A stretch of 64,000 nucleotides of DNA from NCBI RefSeq assembly GCF_001279525.1, contig NZ_LGDY01000164.1, forward strand, positions 94,034-158,033. Direction: 5' to 3'. Positions 25,553 through 34,204 of this stretch are shown here, in pieces. Within the stretch, counting starts at the first letter, position 1. Each line of letters begins with the position of its first letter. The translations under genes were made by a program, and so were the position numbers. The notes beneath the pieces are model-generated. The model saw only the letters and a list, made by a program, of their open reading frames with translations. It had not been told where the DNA came from and did not search any database. This DNA comes from Nocardia sp. NRRL S-836. GTDB lineage: Bacteria > Actinomycetota > Actinomycetes > Mycobacteriales > Pseudonocardiaceae.

Positions 25553-26857
25553 ATGCCCGTCCCGGTGGCACCGCGCCGCTGGCCGTTGCTCGGGCACACC
25601 CCCGCGATGCTCCTCCGGCGCGCCAAGTTCACCGACGCGCTGCGCGAGCACGGCGACGTCGTGCGCCTGGACCTCGGTCCCCTGCACGCCTTCTTCGTCA
25701 CCGATCCATCGCTCACGCACGAAGTTCTGGTCACCCAGGGCGCCAAGTTCCGCAAGGGCGCCCTGTTCGACAAGTTCCAGCCGTACCTGGGGACCGGTCT
25801 GCTGCTGTCCAACGGCGAGTTCCACCTGCGGCAGCGGCGGATGGTGCAGCCGGCGTTCCACCGCGACCGGATGGCCGCCTACGCCGCGACGATGACCAGG
25901 GCCGCCCGGTCGATGGCCGACTCCTGGCAGCCCGGTGAGGTCCGCGTCGTCGAGAACGACATGCAGGAGCTCGCGGTCACCATCGTCGGCGAGGCGCTCT
26001 TCTCGACGGAGCTGGGACAGCGCGCCGTCGCCGAGGTCCGCCGGTCGATCTTCACGGTCATCCAGCAGGGCATGGTCCGCGCGCTGTCGCCGTCGTTCGT
26101 GGAGAAGCTGCCGCTGCCGGGCAACCGGGCGTTCGACGCGGCCATCGCGCGGATGAAAGCCGTTGTGCTGCAGGTGATCGAGAGCTGGCGCACGGACGGC
26201 GCCGACCACGGCGACGTGCTGTCGATGCTGTTGCTGGCGCAGGACGACGGCACCGGCATGACGGACCAGCAGACCTACGACGAGGTCCTGACGCTGCTGA
26301 CCGCCGGCATCGAGACCACCGCGATCGCGCTGGCGTGGGCGCTCCACGAGGTCGGCAGCAACCCCGAGGTCGAACGCCGATTACACGCAGAGGTCGACGC
26401 GCTACCCGGTCCGGCGACGTTCGCCGACCTCCCGCGGCTGCCGTACGCCGCGCAGATCGTGCGGGAAACCCTGCGCCGGTACCCGATCTGGTTCGTGATG
26501 CGCCGAACGCTCACCGAGGTCCGGCTGGGACCGGTGACGCTGCCCGCGGGCGCCGAGGTGATCATCAGCCCGCACGCCCTGCACCACGACCCGCGGTTCT
26601 TCCCCGACCCGGACCGCTTCGACCCGTCGCGCTGGACGCCGGAGTTCACGGCGGGTCTGCCGCGCGGCGCGTTCATCCCGTTCGGCGGCGGCAACCGGCA
26701 GTGCCTGGGCAACACGTTCGCCCACACCGAGATCGTGCTCACCCTCGCGACCGTCGCCGCGCGCTGGCGGCTGGTCCCGACCCGTCCGGCGCGGGTGAGG
26801 TTCACGTCCGCCCCCTACCCCGACGGCCTGCTCATGAAGGCCGTTCCCCGCCACTAG
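25553..26857 (+). CDS. Cytochrome P450 (cassette copy B)
   Basis: A 434-residue paralogue of the P450 at 20041. The I-helix is AGIETTAIA, the ExxR is ETLRRYP, and the haem loop is FGGGNRQCLG. Much of the middle, such as LRQRRMVQPAFHRDRMAAYA, is shared with copy A. ATG 25553 has TTGGAG 5 nt upstream; the GTG at 25547 overlaps that site and is rejected. Like copy A it is followed after 17 bp by a secreted hydrolase. It may accept a related but different substrate. Confidence 0.93.
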   Translation: MPVPVAPRRWPLLGHTPAMLLRRAKFTDALREHGDVVRLDLGPLHAFFVTDPSLTHEVLVTQGAKFRKGALFDKFQPYLGTGLLLSNGEFHLRQRRMVQPAFHRDRMAAYAATMTRAARSMADSWQPGEVRVVENDMQELAVTIVGEALFSTELGQRAVAEVRRSIFTVIQQGMVRALSPSFVEKLPLPGNRAFDAAIARMKAVVLQVIESWRTDGADHGDVLSMLLLAQDDGTGMTDQQTYDEVLTLLTAGIETTAIALAWALHEVGSNPEVERRLHAEVDALPGPATFADLPRLPYAAQIVRETLRRYPIWFVMRRTLTEVRLGPVTLPAGAEVIISPHALHHDPRFFPDPDRFDPSRWTPEFTAGLPRGAFIPFGGGNRQCLGNTFAHTEIVLTLATVAARWRLVPTRPARVRFTSAPYPDGLLMKAVPRH

Positions 26858-26874
26858 TTGGAGGTCGTTCCCCC

Positions 26875-27864
26875 ATGCGTTTCCGCCGGCTGTGCGCCGC
26901 GGCCCTGCTCGCCACCGGAACACTGCTCCTGCCCGCACCCGCCTCCGCCGCCGTGACGTGCCAGGACGTCAGCTTCCCGGTCCGCGTCGGCCTCACCCCG
27001 CTGATCCCCTCGCTGGAGACGATGGCCGGCCGCCTCTGCACCCCGCAGGGCGCCACCACCGTGCAGGTCCTGATCCCCGGCGGCACCTACGACCGCACCT
27101 ACTGGGACGTCGGTTTCGAGCCGGGCACCCACTCGTTCACCAGGGCGCAGAACGCCGCCGGCTTCGCGACCCTCGCCGTCGACCGCCTCGGCACCGGCCG
27201 CAGCTCCAAGCCGTTGAGCGCGCTGGTCACCGCCTCGACCCAGGCCGGTGCCGTCCACCAGGTCATCGGGGCGATGAGGTCCCGCTTCGACAAGGTGGTC
27301 GTGGGCGGGCACTCCATCGGCTCGGCCATGGCGATCATCGAGGCCGCCACCTACGGCGACGTCGACGGCGTGCTGGTCACCGGCTTCACCCACAAGATGA
27401 ACTACATCACCGTCGTTCCGGTGCTGGCCAACATGGTTCCGGCCGGGCTCGACGCCGGCTACCTCACCACCCTGCCGGGCACCCGCTACAACGCCTTCCA
27501 CAAACCGGGGCCGCTGGTCCAGGGCGCGATCGGGTTCGACGAGAGCACCAAGTCGGTCTTCGCCGCCACGGAGGCCGTCGACACGATCCTGCTCAACACC
27601 GTGATCATCCCGGTCTCGCGGAACATCCGGGTACCGGTCATGGTCGTCGTCGGCGACGACACGCACTTCTGCAGCTCCGGCCTGCCGCTGATGGGCAGCG
27701 ACTGCTCGTCGCCCGCCGCGCTGAAGGCCGACGAGGGGCAGTTCTACCCGGCCGTGCCGAGCCTGGACACGTTCATCCTCAACGGCTACGGCCACTCCAT
27801 CAACTACGCGCCCAACGCCCCCGACTACCACGCGGCAGTCTCCGCCTGGGCCGGCAAGATCTAG
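26875..27864 (+). CDS. Secreted alpha/beta hydrolase (cassette copy B)
   Basis: A 329-residue paralogue of the hydrolase at 21376. The signal peptide is at about 1-26 (APASAAV cleavage region), the nucleophile elbow is GGHSIGSA and the catalytic His is in GYGHSINY. Paired Cys in HFCSSG and GSDCSS are kept. The ribosome site and spacer (GGAGGTCGTTCCCCC) are almost the same as in copy A, which shows that the duplication included non-coding sequence. The long frame starting at 26335 is out of place inside the P450 and is rejected. Confidence 0.87.
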   Translation: MRFRRLCAAALLATGTLLLPAPASAAVTCQDVSFPVRVGLTPLIPSLETMAGRLCTPQGATTVQVLIPGGTYDRTYWDVGFEPGTHSFTRAQNAAGFATLAVDRLGTGRSSKPLSALVTASTQAGAVHQVIGAMRSRFDKVVVGGHSIGSAMAIIEAATYGDVDGVLVTGFTHKMNYITVVPVLANMVPAGLDAGYLTTLPGTRYNAFHKPGPLVQGAIGFDESTKSVFAATEAVDTILLNTVIIPVSRNIRVPVMVVVGDDTHFCSSGLPLMGSDCSSPAALKADEGQFYPAVPSLDTFILNGYGHSINYAPNAPDYHAAVSAWAGKI

Positions 27865-27873
27865 ACTCCGGGG

Positions 27874-28191
27874 ATGGACGAAGAGATCCACGAGCGGGTC
27901 CGCGACCTCATCAGGGCCATCCCCCGCGGCCGCGTCGCCACCTACGGCGACATCGCCGATCTCGCCAAGGCGCCGTCGCCGCGGCTGGTCGGCCGCATCC
28001 TCAACGAGGACGGGCACGACCTGCCGTGGCAACGGGTCCTGAAGGCGGACGGCACCTGCGCGCCGCACCTGCGCGACACCCAGCTCCAGCTGCTGCACGA
28101 GGAGGGCGTCCCCAACCTCGACGGCAAGGTGAACCTCCGCGAGTACCGCTGGGAGGACGCGCGCAAGGAGGAGGTACCCGGCCTGTGGTGA
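27874..28191 (+). CDS. Alkyltransferase-like protein (MGMT family, no active Cys)
   Basis: A 105-residue single-domain protein with the DNA-binding fold of O6-alkylguanine methyltransferase (IPRGRVATYGDIA, then GRILN with the Arg finger region). The active-site PCHR is replaced by PWQRV, so it cannot accept an alkyl group. Proteins of this type (ATL) bind O6-alkylguanine and flag it for nucleotide excision repair. It begins 9 bp after the hydrolase. In mycobacteria an MGMT-like gene also lies near adnAB (Rv3204), so it probably belongs to the conserved backbone. Confidence 0.85.
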   Translation: MDEEIHERVRDLIRAIPRGRVATYGDIADLAKAPSPRLVGRILNEDGHDLPWQRVLKADGTCAPHLRDTQLQLLHEEGVPNLDGKVNLREYRWEDARKEEVPGLW

Positions 28192-28193
28192 CG

Positions 28194-28835
28194 TCAGGCT
28201 GACTGCCGCAGGACCGCACGAGCCGCGCAGTACTTGCGCACCAGCGCATCGACCACCAGCGGGTGGGCCCCGATCGGCGCGGACACCACGTCCGCACCGC
28301 ACTCGGCGAGCGAGGAGTGGAACACCCCCGGTGCCAGCAGCCACGAGGCGACGGCGACGCGGCGGCCGCGCAGCCCGGCGACGACGTCGGGCACGCGCGG
28401 GGTCGCGGTGGCCACGTACCCGATGGCCTCCGCTCCCAGCAACGCCGCCGCGCGCCGCACGTCGGCCAGTGCCCGCTCGTCCGTCGACCCCGCGGCGGCG
28501 AGAACGACGGCGTCACCGCGCCGGATCCCGGCCTCCCGCAACCGGTCCCGCACCGCGGGCACCGCGTCCACGCCCAGCGGCGAGGTCAGCACCACGTCCC
28601 GGCGCGCGCCGATCTGCTCGGGGATGTCGACGCGGACGTGGTACCCGGCGGCCAGGAACGCCGGCACGACCACGCACGGCCCGTCCACCACCGACCGGAC
28701 GTCCGGCTGCCGCACGTCCGCGTAGGCGACCTCGACCGGCACGTCCACCGCGTCCCGCACCAGGGCGGCGATCTCGTCGCACACCACCGCCCCGCGCGGA
28801 TCGCGCGTGCCGTGGAAGGCCAGGACCAGTTTCAT
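28194..28835 (-). CDS. Sirohydrochlorin chelatase (CbiX-type)
   Basis: A 213-residue class II chelatase, which inserts Fe2+ (or Co2+) into sirohydrochlorin. It opens with LVLAFHGTRDP, the His metal site of the first half, and the second half contains ASWLLAPGVFHSSL with the matching His. As the last gene of the nitrite reductase cluster it most likely makes sirohaem for NirB. ATG 28835 overlaps the stop of the preceding gene by 4 bp. The stop lies 2 bp from the stop of the convergent ATL gene; together they form TGACGTCA. Confidence 0.9.
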   Translation of the reverse strand: MKLVLAFHGTRDPRGAVVCDEIAALVRDAVDVPVEVAYADVRQPDVRSVVDGPCVVVPAFLAAGYHVRVDIPEQIGARRDVVLTSPLGVDAVPAVRDRLREAGIRRGDAVVLAAAGSTDERALADVRRAAALLGAEAIGYVATATPRVPDVVAGLRGRRVAVASWLLAPGVFHSSLAECGADVVSAPIGAHPLVVDALVRKYCAARAVLRQSA

Positions 28836-29926
28836 GCGGGCTCCATCGCGAGCCGGTACCCGCGCTTCACCACGGTGCACACCATCTGCGGCGCGCCCAG
28901 CGCCGTGCGCAGCCGTCCGATCGCGGTCTCCACGGCGTGTTCCTCGCCGCCGGACGGCAGGGCCGCCAGCAGCTCCTGCCGCGACACGACCCGGCCGCGG
29001 GCGGCGACGAGGGTCCGCAGCACCGCCATCGGCGCCGGTGCCACCGGCCGCAGCTCCCCGTCGATCACGACGGCCTGCGCCCGCATCTCCAGGTCCCGCG
29101 AGGCGATCCGCAGCCGGGTGGCGCGCGCGGGCAGCTCGACGGCCAGCTCCCGCACCATCGACCCGATCCGCGAACGCGCCGGTTGCACGACCGGGATACC
29201 GGCCGCCACCAGCGGTCCCGCGGTGATCGCACCCACACCGACCACGAGCACGTTGCGCCGCAACGCCTCCACCAGCTCGGCCCGCCGTTCGCCCGCCGTG
29301 CGCAGCACCGAGGAGGCGGCCGGGGCGCTGGTGAACGTCAGCGCGTCGACCTGGCCGAGCAGCACCGCGTCGATCAGCCGGTGCAACGGCCCGGTGTCTG
29401 CGGGCGGTTCCCACCGGTAGACCGGGATCTCGACGACGTCGGCGCCCGCGGCCTGCAACGTGCCGACGAAGTCCGGCAGCGGTTCCCCGTGCAGCTGCAC
29501 CGCGACCCGCTTGCCGGAGACGCCCATCCGCAGCAGGTACTGCAGCAGCTCGGCGTTCGACTCCGACGACGGCGACCAGGCCTCGGTCAGCCCGGCCGCC
29601 CGCACCGCGCCCTTCGCCTTCGGGCCGCGCGGCAGCACCACGGCCGACGACAGCGCGCGGTGCAGCCGCGACGCCAGCCCCCACCCCTCCGCGGCCTCGA
29701 ACCAGCCGCGGAAGCCGATGGCGGTGGTCGCGACGACGGCGTCGACCGGTGCGGACACCAGCTCCAGCGTCGCCGCGTGCAGCGAGGCGTCGTCGGGCAG
29801 CGGCACGATCCGGATGGCCGGGCCGTGCACCGTGGTGGCGCCCTTGCGTTCCAGCAGGGCGATCAGCTCGTCCGCGCGGCGCGCGGCGGTGACGCCGATG
29901 GTGAACCCGGCCAGGGGGCCGGTCAC
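28832..29926 (-). CDS. Uroporphyrinogen-III synthase with C-terminal winged-helix domain
   Basis: A 364-residue two-part protein. Residues about 1-255 match HemD (FTIGVTAARRADELIALLERKG, then ALTFTSAPAASSVLRTAGER). Residues about 265-364 are an OmpR-type winged helix (LRTLVAARGRVVSRQELLAA, ending CTVVKRGYRLAME). This fusion is known from actinobacteria next to nir genes (Rv0260c type). It may make uroporphyrinogen III for sirohaem, regulate the operon, or both. GTG 29926 overlaps the nirD stop (GTGA). Confidence 0.88.
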   Translation of the reverse strand: MTGPLAGFTIGVTAARRADELIALLERKGATTVHGPAIRIVPLPDDASLHAATLELVSAPVDAVVATTAIGFRGWFEAAEGWGLASRLHRALSSAVVLPRGPKAKGAVRAAGLTEAWSPSSESNAELLQYLLRMGVSGKRVAVQLHGEPLPDFVGTLQAAGADVVEIPVYRWEPPADTGPLHRLIDAVLLGQVDALTFTSAPAASSVLRTAGERRAELVEALRRNVLVVGVGAITAGPLVAAGIPVVQPARSRIGSMVRELAVELPARATRLRIASRDLEMRAQAVVIDGELRPVAPAPMAVLRTLVAARGRVVSRQELLAALPSGGEEHAVETAIGRLRTALGAPQMVCTVVKRGYRLAMEPA

Positions 29927-30237
29927 GTCAGCTCCACGACGCCGTCGCGCACCCGGACCTCGTGCACGGCGACAGAGACGTCCGGTGAGTCCAGGCACTT
30001 GCCGGTGGCGAGCTCGAAGGCCTGCTTGTAGACCGGCGACACGACCACGGGCACGCCGCCGCGGTCGCCGAGGATGCCGCGCGACAGCACGGCGGCGCCG
30101 CTGAACGGGTCGACGTTGTCCAGCGCGTGCAGGGAGCCGTCGGCGGTGAGGAACACCGCCACCTGGGAGCCGTCGGGGAGCAGAGCGGCGACCCCCTGCT
30201 CCGGCCGCAGCCGGGCGAAGTCACAGACCACGGTCAT
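29923..30237 (-). CDS. nirD: Nitrite reductase small subunit NirD
   Basis: A 104-residue Rieske-fold protein of the NirD family. The Cys and His that bind a [2Fe-2S] cluster in true Rieske proteins are missing, as usual for NirD. Recognisable segments are ALDNVDPFSGAAVLSRGI and PVYKQAFELATGKCLD. It forms the assimilatory NADH-nitrite reductase with NirB. ATG 30237 overlaps the nirB stop by 4 bp. Confidence 0.93.
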   Translation of the reverse strand: MTVVCDFARLRPEQGVAALLPDGSQVAVFLTADGSLHALDNVDPFSGAAVLSRGILGDRGGVPVVVSPVYKQAFELATGKCLDSPDVSVAVHEVRVRDGVVELT

Positions 30238-32690
30238 CGCACGACCTCCGGAATGCCGAGCTGGACGGGGACGCGCTGACCACGTTCAGCGCGGAACGAG
30301 ATCGAGGGGTCGGGCGTGCCGGGCGCGTTGACGAACGACGTGAAGCGCGCGAGCTTCTCCGGGTCCTCCAGCACACCGCGCCACTCGTCGGCGTAGGAAC
30401 CGACGTGGGCCTCCATCGCGGCCTCCAGCTCCGCGCAGATGCCGAGCTTGTCGTCCACGACGACCTCGCGCAGGTGGTCGAGACCGCCGTCGAGGGCCTC
30501 CAGCCACGCCGACGTGCGCTGCAACCGGTCGGCGGTGCGGATGTAGAACATCAGGAACCGGTCGATCGTGCGGACCAGCGTCTCGGTGTCCACATCGGAC
30601 ACGAGCAGGTCGGCGTGGCGCGGGGTGAAGCCGCCGTTGCCGCCGACGTAGAGGTTCCAGCCGTTCTCCGTCGCGATGATGCCGAAGTCCTTGCTCCTGG
30701 CCTCGGCGCACTCGCGCGCGCAGCCGGAGACGGCGGACTTGAGCTTGTGCGGCGAGCGCAGGCCCCGGTAGCGCAGCTCCAGGTCGATGGCCAGCCCGAC
30801 CGAGTCCTGCACGCCGTAGCGGCACCAGGTCGTGCCCACGCAGGACTTCACCGTGCGCAGCGCCTTGCCGTAGGCGTGCCCGGACTCGAAGCCGGCGTCG
30901 ACCAGCCGGCGCCAGATCTCCGGCAGCTGGTCGACGGTCGCGCCGAACAGGTCGATGCGCTGACCACCGGTGATCTTGGTGTAGAGACCGAAGTCGCGGG
31001 CCACCTCGCCGATGACGATCAGCTTCTCAGGCGTGATCTCGCCGCCGGGGATGCGCGGCACGACCGAGTACGTGCCGTTGCGCTGCATGTTCGCCAGGTA
31101 CCGGTCGTTGGTGTCCTGCAACGACACCTGCGTCTCGCCGAGGATGTGCCCGTTGTTCAGCGAGGCCAGGATCGAGGCCACGGCGGGCTTGCAGATGTCG
31201 CAGCCGCGTCCGGTGCCGTGCTTGGCGACCAGCGCGCTGAACGTCGTGATCCGGGTGGCGCGGACGATCTCGAACAGCTCCGCGCGCGAGTGCGTGAAGT
31301 GCTCGCACAACGCCTTGGACTGCTCGACACCGCAGTCGGTCAGCAGCTTCTTCAGCATCGGCACGCACGAGCCGCAGCCCGTGCCCGCCTTGGTGCACGC
31401 CTTCAGCTCGGCCACGTCGCACGCCACGCCGGACTGGATGGCGTCGGTGATGGTCTGCTTGGTGACCGCGTGGCACGAGCAGACCTGGGCGTCCGCGGGC
31501 ATGTCGATGTCGACGGCGCCACCGGGCTGCAGCAGGGCGGCCGGAACCTCCTTGCCCACCAGCGGCCGCAGCGACGGGTAGGACGACGCGTCGCCGACCA
31601 GCACGCCACCGAGCAGCGTCCTGGCGTCGTCCGACACCACGAGCTTGCTGTAGGTGCCCGCGACCGCGTTGTTCACCACGACCTCAAGGGCGCCCTCGGT
31701 GGTGGCGTGCGCGTCACCGAACGACGCCACGTCCACGCCGAGCAGCTTCAGCTTGGTGGACAGGTCCGCGCCGGGGAACACCCTGCTACCACCGGAGAGC
31801 CGGTCCGCGACCACCTCGGCCATCGCGTAGCCGGGTGCCACGAGCCCGTACGCCACGCCCTCGACCGACGCGCACTCACCGATCGCGTACACGTGCGGGT
31901 CGGCGGTGCGGCACGCGGCGTCGACCAGGTACCCGCCGCGCGGCCCGAGCTCCAGCCCGAGGTCGAGGTCCGTGCGCGGCCGGATGCCCGCGCTGAACAC
32001 CACGACGTCGAGGTCGAGCTCGACACCGTTGGCCAGCTTGGCGATCAGCCGCGAGCCGTCGCGTTCGATCGAGGTGGCGGACGTGCCGGTGTGCACGGTC
32101 AGGTCGAGCTTCTCGACCAGCCGCTTGAGCAGCCCGGCGCCGCCGTCGTCGACCTGGATGGGCATCAGCCGCGGCGCGAGCTCCACGACGTGCGGCGAGA
32201 CGCCCATGCCGCGCAACGCGTTCGCCGCCTCCAGCCCGAGCAGGCCGCCGCCGAGCACCATGCCGGAGTGCCGGCCGGGCCGGTTCGCGGCCCGCACCGT
32301 CGCCCGGATCTCGTCCAGGTCGTCGATGGTGCGGTAGACGTGGCAGCCGGGCAGGTCCCTGCCGGGCACGGGAGGCACGAACGGCACGGAGCCGGTGGCC
32401 AGCACCAGCGCGTCGTAGGAGACCTCGACACCGGAGGCGCCCACGACGACCCGGCGCTCCCGGTCGACGGACACCGCCTTCTCGCCGAGCCGCAGCTCGC
32501 AGCCGCTCAGCGGCGGGAGCTCCAGGTCGGCCGGGTCCCAGCTGTCCACATAGGACGAGAGCGCCACGCGGTCGTAGGCGGGGCGGGACTCCTCGCCGAA
32601 CACCACGATCCGCCAGGACGAGTCACGAAGGATCTCCACGAGCCGGTGGCCCACCATGCCGTTGCCGATCACGACCAGGGTCTGGGTCAT
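30234..32690 (-). CDS. nirB: Assimilatory nitrite reductase large subunit NirB
   Basis: An 818-residue enzyme that reduces nitrite to ammonium with NAD(P)H. Domains in order are an FAD/NAD(P) oxidoreductase (VVIGNGMVGHR at the N-terminus, VLGGGLLGLEAA near 146), a BFD-type [2Fe-2S] domain (CSCH and CGSC near 410-450), then the sirohaem/4Fe-4S domains with CVGTTWC and CARECAEA. The length is normal. ATG 32690 has GGAGGGG upstream. A hairpin lies just before the ribosome site. Confidence 0.96.
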   Translation of the reverse strand: MTQTLVVIGNGMVGHRLVEILRDSSWRIVVFGEESRPAYDRVALSSYVDSWDPADLELPPLSGCELRLGEKAVSVDRERRVVVGASGVEVSYDALVLATGSVPFVPPVPGRDLPGCHVYRTIDDLDEIRATVRAANRPGRHSGMVLGGGLLGLEAANALRGMGVSPHVVELAPRLMPIQVDDGGAGLLKRLVEKLDLTVHTGTSATSIERDGSRLIAKLANGVELDLDVVVFSAGIRPRTDLDLGLELGPRGGYLVDAACRTADPHVYAIGECASVEGVAYGLVAPGYAMAEVVADRLSGGSRVFPGADLSTKLKLLGVDVASFGDAHATTEGALEVVVNNAVAGTYSKLVVSDDARTLLGGVLVGDASSYPSLRPLVGKEVPAALLQPGGAVDIDMPADAQVCSCHAVTKQTITDAIQSGVACDVAELKACTKAGTGCGSCVPMLKKLLTDCGVEQSKALCEHFTHSRAELFEIVRATRITTFSALVAKHGTGRGCDICKPAVASILASLNNGHILGETQVSLQDTNDRYLANMQRNGTYSVVPRIPGGEITPEKLIVIGEVARDFGLYTKITGGQRIDLFGATVDQLPEIWRRLVDAGFESGHAYGKALRTVKSCVGTTWCRYGVQDSVGLAIDLELRYRGLRSPHKLKSAVSGCARECAEARSKDFGIIATENGWNLYVGGNGGFTPRHADLLVSDVDTETLVRTIDRFLMFYIRTADRLQRTSAWLEALDGGLDHLREVVVDDKLGICAELEAAMEAHVGSYADEWRGVLEDPEKLARFTSFVNAPGTPDPSISFRAERGQRVPVQLGIPEVVR

Positions 32691-32706
32691 CGGGTATCCC
32701 CTCCTT

Positions 32707-32731
32707 CCGCCCGGTTATGCTCACCGGGCGG
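32707..32731 (-). terminator. Hairpin between narK and nirB
   Basis: CCGCCCGGT (32707-32715) and ACCGGGCGG (32723-32731) pair perfectly over 9 bp around a 7-nt loop. It lies between the narK stop and the nirB ribosome site, so it may terminate narK or act in the nirB leader. Confidence 0.45.
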
Positions 32732-32804
32732 CGTGTCATCCCAAGGTCCGCGGTATTTCGCGGGTGTTAAAGGAAACTCTCGCCGCAGCTCAGAGCGGTG
32801 TGCG

Positions 32805-34106
32805 TCACACGCCCGCGTAGGCGAGCGAGGGCCGCGTCACGAACACCTTGCGGCGCAGGTAGAACCACCAGGTCGTGCCGAGGCAGAGCGTGTAGAACAC
32901 CAGGATCGCGGTCAGCGCGGGCGTCAGCGTCTTCGAGCCCTCCAGCGAGAACTTGAAGACCAGGTTCACCAGCACGCCGCCGGCCGCGCCGATCGCTCCG
33001 GCGATGCCGACCACAGCGGCGGCCTGGCGCTTGGCCGACTTGTCGTCGTCGGACTGGGTGCGGAAGATCGCGGGGATCATCCGGTACGTCGAGCCGTTGC
33101 CGACGCCGGCCAGCACGAACAGCAGGATGAACGAGCCGAAGAACAGCCCGAAGCTCTTCGTGTCGACGCTGACGATGACGCCTACAGTGCCGACACCGAG
33201 GCCGATGAACGTGGCCAGCGTCACTTTCGCGCCACCGACTCGGTCCGCCAGCCAGCCACCGGCCGGCCGGGCCACCGACCCGATCAGCGCGCCCAGGAAG
33301 GCGAGCGACACCCAGCCCTTGTGGTCCACGAAGCTGAGCTTGATCAGCGACGGGAACGCGAACGAGTAGCCGATGAACGAGCCGAACGTGCCGATGTACA
33401 GGAACGACATCACCCACGTGTGCTTGTTCGACAGCGCGCGCTTGTACGACTGGCCGTCGGGCTTGGCCTGGGTGAGGCTGTTCATGAAGAGCCAGGCGCA
33501 GATCGTGGCGACCACGATGAACGGCATCCAGATCAGCGCCGCGTAGGCGAGGTGGATCCCGGTGCCGACCGCGATCACGACCGGCACGACCAGCTGCGTG
33601 ATGGCGACGCCGAGGTTGCCGCCGGCGGCGTTCATGCCGAGCGCCAGGCCCTTCTTGCCCTCCGGGTAGAAGAACGAGATGTTCGCCATCGACGACGAGA
33701 AGTTGCCGCCGCCCAGGCCCATCGCGGCCGAGGTGAGCAGGAAGAACCAGTACGGCGTGCCGGGCGTGGACACCGCGTGGGCGAGCATCGTGCACGGGAT
33801 CAGCAGCAGGCCCGCGCTGATCGTCGTCCAGACCCGGCCGCCGAAGCGCGGCACCGCGAACGTGTACGGCACCCGCAGCACCGCGCCCACCAGGTTCGGC
33901 ACGATCAGCAGCCAGAACTGCTGACCCACGCTGAAGTCGAACCCGACCGAGCCCAGGCTCACCACCACGATGCTCATCAGCACCCACACGCTGAACCCGA
34001 GGTTCTCGGCGAAGATGGACAGCGCCAGGTTCTTGCGTGCGATCCGCTTGCCGGTGGACTCCCAGAACTCGGGCTTCTCCGGCTCCCAGTGGTCGATCCA
34101 GCTCAT
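32805..34106 (-). CDS. narK: Nitrate/nitrite transporter (NarK/NasA-type MFS)
   Basis: A 433-residue major facilitator with about 12 membrane segments. Family marks are SIFAENLGFSVWVLMS in TM1, AAMGLGGGNFSSSMANISFF, which carries a Gly-rich nitrate signature, and a second Gly-rich stretch in the C-terminal half (LAGVGNGSTYRMIP). It imports nitrate for the adjacent reductases and may export nitrite. ATG 34106 has GGAGGAC 4 nt upstream; a longer start at 34139 is less likely. The start of the protein (WIDHWEPEKPEFWESTG) is the usual NarK N-terminus. Confidence 0.93.
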   Translation of the reverse strand: MSWIDHWEPEKPEFWESTGKRIARKNLALSIFAENLGFSVWVLMSIVVVSLGSVGFDFSVGQQFWLLIVPNLVGAVLRVPYTFAVPRFGGRVWTTISAGLLLIPCTMLAHAVSTPGTPYWFFLLTSAAMGLGGGNFSSSMANISFFYPEGKKGLALGMNAAGGNLGVAITQLVVPVVIAVGTGIHLAYAALIWMPFIVVATICAWLFMNSLTQAKPDGQSYKRALSNKHTWVMSFLYIGTFGSFIGYSFAFPSLIKLSFVDHKGWVSLAFLGALIGSVARPAGGWLADRVGGAKVTLATFIGLGVGTVGVIVSVDTKSFGLFFGSFILLFVLAGVGNGSTYRMIPAIFRTQSDDDKSAKRQAAAVVGIAGAIGAAGGVLVNLVFKFSLEGSKTLTPALTAILVFYTLCLGTTWWFYLRRKVFVTRPSLAYAGV

Positions 34107-34204
34107 GTACGTCCTCCGCGGGGTCGGCGATTGCCGCAAAACCTAGGAACCACGCATTACCAGGGCGTTCTGCACCGTGACGGCGACGGCAACTCCGCCG
34201 CACA

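Noticed and set aside
16837..27864. Conservon (cvn) signalling operon
   Set aside because: A P450 is present, but the histidine-kinase-like CvnA, roadblock, DUF742 and GTPase genes that define conservons are missing.
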